A stretch of 64,000 bases of DNA, taken from positions 1-64,000 of the forward strand of contig JARKPK010000023.1 of the NCBI GenBank assembly GCA_029975295.1. Direction: 5' to 3'. Both the position numbers and the translations under genes were made by a program. Under the pieces are notes generated by a model. It saw nothing but the letters and a program-made list of their open reading frames with translations. It was not told the origin of the DNA and did no database searches. This document shows positions 36,549 to 44,800 of this stretch, piece by piece (the first letter of the stretch is position 1; the number at the start of each line of letters is the position of its first letter). The stretch comes from Thermoguttaceae bacterium (GTDB lineage: Bacteria > Planctomycetota > Planctomycetia > Pirellulales > Thermoguttaceae).

Positions 36549-37853
36549 TCAGCTCTTGAGTCCCTTCAGGTCGAACTCCAGTTTCTCACCGTCGGCCAGC
36601 AGCCGCTGCCAGGTGATGACTTCGCCTTTGTAGGCCGCAGTCCGGCCGAGAATCGTCACCAAGTTGCTGCGCACGCTTTCGGGCACGGTGGGGTTATCGC
36701 ACCGGCCGGCCTTGATGTTGTCGTGGAACTCGGCAATGTTCGTAACGGCCCCTTGTTTGTAGATCGCCGGCGAGCTGCCGCCGCGCCAGAAGTTCTTGCC
36801 GCGGATGAGCACCTGCCCGCCGTAGGAAGTCTCCAGCACGCCATCGGTGCCGAACATCCGGTTGCGGATGCCCTCGGGCTGTGACCCGTAGCCTTCGAAC
36901 TGCCGCGAACTGAAGGCGATGCCCACGTTGTCGGGATACACGAACGTGATGGAGAACGTATCCCAACACGAGCCGACCTCGCGGAGCTTTCGCCCGCCCG
37001 TGCCCCAAGCGGCCACCGGCGCGGTGTTCATGATCCAACTGGCCACATCAAGGGTGTGGATATTTTGCTCGGTGATGATGTCGCCGGAGAGCACCCGATC
37101 GAGTCCCCACGCGCGGAGCCGCGATTCGGGATCGTCGCCCTTTTTGAGCACGGCTAACTGACCGACAAACGGCAGCCCGGCGTGATAAGTCGCCTCGCCG
37201 AAGGCGAACTTGCCGATGGCCCCTTCATGCACCCGCTTGAGCGCCTCGCGGAAAAACTCGTCGGCACGGGTCTGAAAATCGACCAAGAAGCAAAGCTTCT
37301 TTTCAGTAGCCTTCTTGCCCGAGGCCTCGATCGATCGACAGCCGGGCACGTCCACCGCCACCGGTTTCGCCACATACACATGCTTGCCGGCATCGACTGC
37401 CGCAGCCGCCTGTTCCGGATGGAAGAAGGGCGGCGACTCGATGGCCACGGCGTCAACCTTGCTGTCGAGCAAACGGCGATAGCCCGAAAGCCCGGTGTAA
37501 CAACGCTGAGGATCGACCTTGAGTTTTTCGGCGAGATTGTTCACCCGATCGGCAAAGTAGTCGGCCCCGGCAACCACCTCGTAGCCGCCGTGTTGGGCGA
37601 ACAGCTCGGCGATCCACACCCCGCGCCCACCGCAACCGACTAACCCCAGTGCCACTTTTTCGTTGGCCGCGTAGCCGCGGGCGGATTCGGGCCGCACGAT
37701 CGTCGCCGAAGCCGCCGCCGCGGCCGCCGCGACGAAGCCGCGACGCGAAACGATCGCTTTCGGCTGAAGATGATTGACGCTAGGCAAACAGTCGTCGCTG
37801 TGCGGTTGATTGTGCGCAACGCCCGTGGCGACACGACGGAGTTCGCTGCTCAT
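36549..37853 (-). CDS. Tat-exported Gfo/Idh/MocA family oxidoreductase
   Basis: 434 residues. A twin-arginine signal S-R-R-G-F-V-A-A-A (about residues 36-44) is preceded by an unusually long polar N-tail of 35 residues. The export region is followed by a Rossmann loop G-L-V-G-C-G-G-R-G-V, the family segment V-A-K-P-V-A-V-D (in place of E-K-P) and the C-terminal beta-sheet domain. Exported Gfo/Idh/MocA proteins are abundant in planctomycetes and are thought to act on sugars outside the cytoplasm with a prebound cofactor. ATG 37853 follows a strong GCAGGAG site 8 bp upstream, which rules out the longer frame to 38012. It lies downstream of an exported discoidin protein on the same strand. Confidence 0.9.
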   Translation of the reverse strand: MSSELRRVATGVAHNQPHSDDCLPSVNHLQPKAIVSRRGFVAAAAAAASATIVRPESARGYAANEKVALGLVGCGGRGVWIAELFAQHGGYEVVAGADYFADRVNNLAEKLKVDPQRCYTGLSGYRRLLDSKVDAVAIESPPFFHPEQAAAAVDAGKHVYVAKPVAVDVPGCRSIEASGKKATEKKLCFLVDFQTRADEFFREALKRVHEGAIGKFAFGEATYHAGLPFVGQLAVLKKGDDPESRLRAWGLDRVLSGDIITEQNIHTLDVASWIMNTAPVAAWGTGGRKLREVGSCWDTFSITFVYPDNVGIAFSSRQFEGYGSQPEGIRNRMFGTDGVLETSYGGQVLIRGKNFWRGGSSPAIYKQGAVTNIAEFHDNIKAGRCDNPTVPESVRSNLVTILGRTAAYKGEVITWQRLLADGEKLEFDLKGLKS

Positions 37854-38021
37854 GGTCGGCTCCTGCGAAGGGGGAGGAAATCGAAAGGGCGGAAGAAGAA
37901 TTCTCATTTCGACATCGCAACACGACGGGCGAAGGCGGACCGAATCGAACCGGTTCCGGCCGACGCGCGGCAATTCAGGCCGACTTGTCATCAACGCAGA
38001 CCGATCGGGCAACTCGGCCGA

Positions 38022-38714
38022 TCATTGCGTTTCCGCCGGCCGGCCCCAAACCTCGACCTCGACATAGTGGTTCAAGTCGCTGGCCGTATTGCCGTCGCTG
38101 TACAATCGCACATAACGGGCCTTGACGCCCTTGGCGTCGATCAATCGGCCGAAGTTGGTTTCGATATAGGCGCGATCCTTCCCCACGCCCTTTCCGGCCG
38201 CGTTCTCTTTGTCGGTGTTGAACAGCGTGCGCACATTCTTGGTAAACTCGGCGTCGTCGGCCGCCTGCACGATCACCGAATGATAACTGCGCGCCTCGCG
38301 GAAGAAGTGCCAAATGTACACGGCGAAGATCTCCGACGGCTTCTCCAGGTCGATCTGCACCCATTGCAGGCCCGGGCCAAGCTCGACGTAGTTCTCTTCG
38401 CCGCCTTCCTTGTCGCCGTCGGTCACCATCGCCAGCTTGCCGAAGATCGGTTCTTTGTCGCTGGAAGAGACGGGCTTCTTCAGCGCCAAGTTGACCGTGC
38501 CTTTGGGCACCTTCAATGTCGGCTTCTGCTCTTCTTTCGAAAGATACAAGTGCGGATAGAGCTGGCCGAGCACGTCGGGCGGCGTGCCCACCAGCACCTC
38601 TTGCGGAATGGTCGTTTTGAAGGGAACCAGTTCCTCGGCGGCCCGGGCGTGCGGAATCGTCGAACACGCCCATACGGTCCATACGGTCAACGGAAGCAAA
38701 CTCGGGATGCGCAT
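38022..38714 (-). CDS. Exported discoidin (F5/8 type C) domain protein
   Basis: 230 residues. A signal peptide (first 25 residues, hydrophobic core then H-A-R-A-A-E) precedes an unassigned stretch of about 50 residues. A galactose-binding beta-sandwich then starts at N-L-A-L-K-K-P-V-S-S-S, with W-V-Q-I-D-L and Y-V-R-L-Y-S as family-typical strands. Such domains bind carbohydrates or cell surfaces in the periplasm or outside the cell. The ATG follows an AGAGG ribosome site. It is near the Tat oxidoreductase gene (168 bp) and 37 bp after the glycosyltransferase gene, all on the minus strand, so joint transcription is possible. The ligand is unknown. Confidence 0.82.
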   Translation of the reverse strand: MRIPSLLPLTVWTVWACSTIPHARAAEELVPFKTTIPQEVLVGTPPDVLGQLYPHLYLSKEEQKPTLKVPKGTVNLALKKPVSSSDKEPIFGKLAMVTDGDKEGGEENYVELGPGLQWVQIDLEKPSEIFAVYIWHFFREARSYHSVIVQAADDAEFTKNVRTLFNTDKENAAGKGVGKDRAYIETNFGRLIDAKGVKARYVRLYSDGNTASDLNHYVEVEVWGRPAETQ

Positions 38715-38751
38715 CGAATCAACCTCTTGGAAACGGAACAGATACTCCCCT

Positions 38752-39549
38752 TCAGCGTGAATCTGCCCGACGCGGCACGTCGGGCGGCGGGCAAGGCAGC
38801 GACGCGCGGCGCCAGCGCAGCCGTCGCAAACCTTTCACTATCTTGACACACTCGCGCGCGAAACTCAACCGCGAACCGGGTTGTTCGCGCCAAACGATCG
38901 GCACTTCCGCCACGCGCAACCCCCACGTGTTGGCCAACATCAGCAGCTCCAAGTCGAACAGGAACCCGTCTTCACACGAGGCGCCGAACAGCGCTCGGGC
39001 CGCTTCGCCACGAAACATTTTGAAGCCGCATTGCGTATCGCGCACCGGCAGCCCCAACGCGCGACGGGCTACCGCGGCGAACAACCGTCCGGCGAGCCGC
39101 CGATGCCAAGGGCGCGTGCAGCCGACCTCTGCCGAGGGCAACAACCGCGACCCGATGGCCACATCGGCCCCATCGTCGATGGCCGCACGGAGTCGGGCCT
39201 CTTGATCGATCGGGGCCGCCCCGTCGGCATCGGCAAACAGAACCAGCCGTCCGCGCGAACAACCCACACCGGTGCGCACGGCCGCCCCTTTGCCGCGATT
39301 GCACTGGTGGCGCGACACGCGCAGTTGCGGCCAATCGGGCCACAGCCGCGAAAGCACGCCCGGCAAATCGTCGTCGCCGCCGTCATCGACGACGATCACC
39401 TCGTAGCCGCCGTCGAACTTTTGCTCGCAATAGTCGCGAATCGTTCGCAAGTAGGGTGGAAGGCGGACCGACTCGTTCAACGCGGGAACGATCAACGAAA
39501 GCAGTGGCAGGCCGATCGGTTCGCCGTTCTGCTTTTGATCGTTGGTCAT
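38752..39549 (-). CDS. Family 2 glycosyltransferase, dolichyl-phosphate glucosyltransferase-like
   Basis: 265 residues. GT-A fold with S-L-I-V-P-A-L-N-E-S at the start, V-I-V-V-D-D-G-G-D-D-D, the Asp-rich metal motif F-A-D-A-D-G-A (resembling D-A-D-G in ALG5-like enzymes) and D-V-A-I-G-S-R. After these come T-Q-C-G-F-K-M-F-R-G-E-A and E-V-P-I-V-W-R-E-Q-P-G-S, also ALG5/DPM-like. There is no transmembrane segment, so it is peripheral. It probably charges polyprenyl phosphate with a hexose from a nucleotide sugar. It is divergent from the TIGR03663 membrane glycosyltransferase, which would be a natural user of such a lipid-linked sugar. That link is inferred. Confidence 0.88.
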   Translation of the reverse strand: MTNDQKQNGEPIGLPLLSLIVPALNESVRLPPYLRTIRDYCEQKFDGGYEVIVVDDGGDDDLPGVLSRLWPDWPQLRVSRHQCNRGKGAAVRTGVGCSRGRLVLFADADGAAPIDQEARLRAAIDDGADVAIGSRLLPSAEVGCTRPWHRRLAGRLFAAVARRALGLPVRDTQCGFKMFRGEAARALFGASCEDGFLFDLELLMLANTWGLRVAEVPIVWREQPGSRLSFARECVKIVKGLRRLRWRRASLPCPPPDVPRRADSR

Positions 39550-39771
39550 AGGGCGTTCGCACTGCTGGTCAGAAGGCGGCGCTCGGTTGGTCGGTGGAAA
39601 GGAACACGGGGGCGCACCGAAGGATCGGGCCGACGGCGATCATCGACCGTCCGCTCTTTCGAAGCCCCGGTCCATCGTGCGGGCCTGACGGCGGACGAAC
39701 CGTAATCTCTTCGGAGGATCGGCAACTCGGGCCGACGACCGCGGCTGTTTCTCGCCGCCGGCGCTGCTGGT

Positions 39772-41841
39772 ATGATAAATCGTCCGTTCGCCCGCGGTCC
39801 TCTCGCTCTGACGATTTCGATTATAGCAGCAGTGTCTTCCTCTTTCCTCTCCCTCTGTTGCCGGCCGCTTGATTGCGTTGCGTGCCGCACCGCTCTGTGG
39901 GCCGTTGGTTGGACGGTGATCGTCGCCGCGGCGTTGGGCGTTCGCCTTGTCGCCTTGGACGATCGCCCGATGCACGCCGACGAAGCGGTGCAGGCGGCCA
40001 TCACCCGCGATCTGTGGCTTTCCGGCCGCTATCGGTACGATCCGCACGAGTTCCACGGCCCGACGCTCAATTACTTGAGCCTGCCCTTGTTGCACATGGC
40101 CGGGCGCCAGCGATTTGCCGACACCACGGCCGCCGACTTCCGCCGCACGCCGGCGCTGTTCGGCGCGGCCGCAATTCTTCTTCTGTTGCTGCTCTGCGAC
40201 GGGCTGGGCCGCGGGGCAGCCATTGCGGCCGGCGGACTGCTGGCCCTTTCGCCGGCCATGGTCTTCTACTCGCGGAGCTACATCCACGAAACGCTGCTGG
40301 CGTTCTTCACACTGGCGGCCATCGGGTGCGGTTGGCGCTGCCTGCAACTGCTCCGCTTGGTGCGGAACGATGCGAACGAAACAACCGATGGGCAAGCGTT
40401 GCCGTTCGGCGGCGCGCTGCGGAAGAACCGCGCGGCGCTGTGGGGATGGGCCGTCGCGTTGGGCGCTTCGGTCGGAATGATGCAGGCCACGAAAGAAACG
40501 GCCGTGCTGAGCTACGCGGCCGCCGCGGGCGCACTGTTGGGGGCAACCGTCTGCTTCTGCCGCGGAACCGACAATGGCGGCCCCAACGGAAGCCGATCCG
40601 GCGATCATTCTTCCGATAGCGACGCCGTTGCCGACCGTCCGGCCGCGCGCAGCGCCCAACAGCGGCAACCGTTGAACGCCAAAGCGATGGCCGCCCCGTT
40701 GATGGTCGCGGCCTTCGCCGCGGTGGCGACGGCCGCGGTGTGGTTCAGCTCGTTCGGCAAGAATCCGCGCGGAATCGTCGATGCCGTGCGGACCTACACG
40801 CCTTGGACGGAGCGGGCGGCCGGCGCGTCACCGCACGTGCAACCGATCGGCTATTTCGCCCGGCGCCTGTTGTGGCAACGCGACGACCGGGGGCAATGGT
40901 GGTCGGAAGGGTCGATCGCGTTGTGCGCGGTGATCGGCGGACTCTGGGCGTGGCGCAAGCGGCAATCGCCCGATGCGGCCGCGCCCACTGCCGCGCAACC
41001 GGACGAGGCGGCGCGAGGCGAACCGCCCTATAGCACGCCCTTCAGCCCGCCGAGAGATCGGCGCGGTGGCCATCCCGAGTTGATTGTCTTTCTCGGCCTC
41101 TATTCCGCGATCTTGGCCTTGATCTATTCGCTGATTCCCTACAAAACCCCTTGGTGCATGGTGCAGTTTTGGATGCCGGCGATTCTCACGGCCGGAGCGG
41201 GCGTGGGGTTGATCGTTCGATGGGCCTGGGCCGCCTTGCAGAAGAAGAATGCGGCCGGAATCGCGGCCGCCGCCGGCGCCGGACTGCTGCTGGCGGCCAT
41301 GCCGCTGCAACTGGGGCGGCAGACGCATCGGGCGGCCTTTGCCGCGGCCGCCGACCCGCGCAACCCTTATTGTTGCGCGCCCACCTTGCCGAGCGTCCAG
41401 AAGTTGGAACAACGGCTCGAGGCGCTGCTCCTTGCGCAGCCCGAGAGCCCGATCGCCGCGGCCGTCCTGTGGCACGACGGCTACTATTGGCCTTTGCCGT
41501 GGTACCTTCGCCGCTACGAGCCGGTGGGCTACTGGACCGCGTTGCCGGCGGGGCCGCCCGACGCCGCGTCGATCGGCGAGGGAACCGACGCCGCCTCGGA
41601 CATGGACAACCGCGCGCAAGCGACTGCGGCGGCCGAACCGCCCAAGGGGCGCAACGCGACCGACCCATACTCGATGCCGGTGATCATCGCCTCGACGCGA
41701 TTCGACGCGCCGCTCACCGCAAAGCTGGAACAAACGCACCTGATGATCGACTTCTACGCCCTGCGGCCCGACGCGATGCTGATGCTTTGGGTGCGCGAAG
41801 ACCTTTGGCGCGCGCACCTGAAGCGGCTGGGCCGGCTGTAG
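39772..41841 (+). CDS. TIGR03663/Agl23-like multi-pass membrane glycosyltransferase
   Basis: 689 residues. After the first helix comes D-D-R-P-M-H-A-D-E-A-V-Q-A, then Y-R-Y-D-P-H-E-F-H-G-P-T-L-N-Y-L-S-L-P, the signature of TIGR03663, a GT-C/PMT-like family noted as Agl23-like. Acidic residues in the first loop would be catalytic. About ten membrane helices are interspersed with hydrophilic Pro/Arg-rich loops, and the C-terminal domain is outside the membrane plane. Such enzymes use polyprenyl-phosphate sugars on the outer face of the membrane. The ATG at 39772 lies within a TATGAT box; if that is the -10, a later start such as GTG 39832 is more likely. Its neighbour encodes a polyprenol-phosphate glycosyltransferase. 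Confidence 0.82.
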   Translation: MINRPFARGPLALTISIIAAVSSSFLSLCCRPLDCVACRTALWAVGWTVIVAAALGVRLVALDDRPMHADEAVQAAITRDLWLSGRYRYDPHEFHGPTLNYLSLPLLHMAGRQRFADTTAADFRRTPALFGAAAILLLLLLCDGLGRGAAIAAGGLLALSPAMVFYSRSYIHETLLAFFTLAAIGCGWRCLQLLRLVRNDANETTDGQALPFGGALRKNRAALWGWAVALGASVGMMQATKETAVLSYAAAAGALLGATVCFCRGTDNGGPNGSRSGDHSSDSDAVADRPAARSAQQRQPLNAKAMAAPLMVAAFAAVATAAVWFSSFGKNPRGIVDAVRTYTPWTERAAGASPHVQPIGYFARRLLWQRDDRGQWWSEGSIALCAVIGGLWAWRKRQSPDAAAPTAAQPDEAARGEPPYSTPFSPPRDRRGGHPELIVFLGLYSAILALIYSLIPYKTPWCMVQFWMPAILTAGAGVGLIVRWAWAALQKKNAAGIAAAAGAGLLLAAMPLQLGRQTHRAAFAAAADPRNPYCCAPTLPSVQKLEQRLEALLLAQPESPIAAAVLWHDGYYWPLPWYLRRYEPVGYWTALPAGPPDAASIGEGTDAASDMDNRAQATAAAEPPKGRNATDPYSMPVIIASTRFDAPLTAKLEQTHLMIDFYALRPDAMLMLWVREDLWRAHLKRLGRL

Positions 41842-41876
41842 TCTTCAGGCTTTCGGCAGTGCCTGCAACCGCCCGG

Positions 41877-44800
41877 CTACTCGATGAACCGGCGGATGAG
41901 GATCAGGTTTTCGATGTTCAGGTCTTCACCGCGGAAGAAGCCGACGGGAATCGACCGATCGATCAGATAGAACGCCCGATGGCGTTCGACTTCGCCGGTG
42001 TCGGCTCCCAATTCGTTGCGGATTTCCCAACCGTCGGGATGGCCCGCATCGACCGCGTGCGGATAGACCTCAAAATAGCCGACAGTAATCCACACGGCGA
42101 AGACATTGGATCGCGTGGTGCCGCAGGCGGCCAGCTTGCCCAAGCCCTGATAGCGGAAGAACGGATTGCGGTTGGCGTTTTCCGCCGGGTTCGCCGTTCG
42201 GCGTTCGAACATCGGCCGAGTCGGCTCGTCGGGATCGGCGCGCAGGATCGTAGCGTCGATTTCCCGGTTCGGCCGCAGTGCGTCGATCGGCACGTTGGCC
42301 GATCCGGCAAAGGAACGGAACGGGCGAGCTGTTGCCGCGGGCAGATCGTTCGTGTTCGGGCGAAGCAGGTCGTCGTTCACGCCGTCGCCGCGACGGCTGC
42401 GGACGAACTTCTCCCACATCGTCTGCGCGTTGCGATCGCCGAAGGTGTTCCAGTTCGTTCGGCCGGGGATTTCGTTGATTAGCCCGAAGAACACCTCCGG
42501 ATAATAGATCGTGTTGAGGTTCACCTTGCCCGGCTCGCGGTAGGTGGGCAAATGATGGAACGGCGGATGGAACCAATGATCGCCGCCAACCATCAAATTG
42601 GCCTTGCCGCGCAGCATAACGCCGGTGAACCGCGAAGGGACCGTCACATATTCCAGCAGCCGATGCAGTTCCATCGCCCCGTGCGCGCCGCCGGCCAGCG
42701 GCCGCGATTGGAAGAAGTTCAGCAGATGCGGGTAGGGCAGCCGATCGGCGGCGTTTCTCAGATCGGCCTCGTAGGGGTCGATTGAATCGCTTTGGTGCGG
42801 GTAGCCGTAGTAGCGATCGTCGCGGGCGGTCGAGTCTTCATTGCGCCGGGCCAAGAGCTTCGAGGATTGAACCGTCGGCACCAGCAGCAGTTCCATCGGG
42901 TGGAAGAACGGGCGGTTGTTCCAGGTGAACCAGGGGAACGGCTGTTGCGGATCGCCGCGGTAGGGATCGACAGCCGTGGGCGGGCCGAAGATGCTGTTGG
43001 CGGTTTTCCCGTCGTTCAGGTAACCGAGCGTGTGGACAAACTCATACTCGAAGACATGATTGGTCAGCGTCTTCGCGCCGGCTTCGATCCGCTTGCGGAT
43101 CGGCTCTTGCTTCCAGATGTTGAATTGCCCGGCGGCACGTTCGTTGCGCTCGCCGCGCTGGCGGCAATCGAATTGGGTGGTTGCGCGGGTGATGCCCGGC
43201 TCGATCACTTCTCCGCCTCCGACGGGATCGACAGGCTTTTTGATCCCGGTGAACACCGTCAGGTCCACCGGCAGCGAGTCGATCGTGCGATAAGGGTTGG
43301 TTACCGGATGGAAGGGCCGCGTCGGGTCGGCCAGCCGTTGCAGGTGGAGCACACGGAAGTGGGGCACCGTGCCGTCCTGGGCCAAAACCGTGGCCACGTC
43401 TTCGGCGTGATACTCGTTGGCCGAGGGCGGATCGCTGTAGTCGAACGGCTCGTCGTAGGGCACCTTGTAGCCTTCGGCCTCGGTGTGGACCTCGGGCGTA
43501 GCCGCGGCATCGACGTTGGGGTAGGCCTTCTTCGTCGGCGCGGTCACCCCCAGGCGGCGATCGGGCGGATTCGATTTGTCGATGACCACGGCGGCGGCAT
43601 CTTGCATGGCGATGTTCTGTTGGTCGGGCTGGGCGCCGTTGCGGTTGTCGCGCACTTCCACCTGGTTGCCCGAGGTCGGATCGGCGTTCGGCCGCAGCAC
43701 GATGCGGCGGATTTGATCGCGGTCGGTGTTCCAGTCGGTCATCGTCGTCTTTTCACCGATCCACGTGGGCTGTTCGGCCCGCGAGGCGTAGTAGCTGTCG
43801 GCGCTGTTGGGGCCGACCACCGCATAGCGGCCCGGCAGCAACGGCGCGATTCTGTTCGACCAACTGGCCGAGGGATAGAATTGCAGGTAGCCTTGCGAGC
43901 CGGCGTCGGGGTCGGCGAAGCCTGCGGTTGTCGATAAATCGACGAAGTAGATCGAGGCGAAAATCTTCTCCGGCCGCTGATTCGAGTCGTAATGGTCGGG
44001 GTCGGGCTGTTCCTCGCTCTCGTCGCGCGGCGAGGCCATCACAACGCGCCACACCGGGTCGCCGTTAGAGGCCACCTGGTTGAGCAGCACGCCGGCGGCC
44101 CACTGCCCGCTGCCCGACGGGCGGCGGTCTTTGCGAAACTCGCCGCTGGGCGCCTCGAAGGCCGACCACGGATTGAACAATTCGAAAAAGAGCGACGGCA
44201 GCGGCTTCTTCTTCTGGTCGAAATCGTTCTTGCCGTCGGTTTCGCCGCGGGGATTGCCCGGGCCGTTGTCGTGGGTGGTGGTTTTGCCGTTAGGCAGTTC
44301 CTCGGCGGTGTCTTTCGTGCGGCGGTCGTGGAAGGCGATCGCCTCGGTCAGCAACAGTTCGGGCCGTTCGCAGCCCCAAACGACCATCGCCGGATCGTTC
44401 GGCGGGTTCCAACCGTTGTTGCGGAAATCGGTGTCCAGCGCGAAGGGGAATCGCGTCATGATCGAGTCGCGGTCGTAGAAATCGACCACGTTGACCGCCC
44501 ACTGGGCCAGATAGCGGCAGGCCAGCCTGCGGCCGTTGCCGGCCCCATCCTCGAACACGGTGGTCAGGTGATCCATGTCGGCCAGCAAGCAGGCGAGAAC
44601 GTAAAGGTATCGGGCCTGCAACTGGCGGGCCGTATAGGGTTGGCCCGTGGCCGGATCGGTTCCGGGAAATTGGGCCACCGCCTCGCCCGACCGGCGATTG
44701 ATGTGGTCGAACGGCACGGCGGTGGGCTCGCCGGGGGCGAAGACGGCCAACTGCTCGCCGCCGTCGGCCTCGGCCGGATCGTCCACCACTCCGTCGCCGT

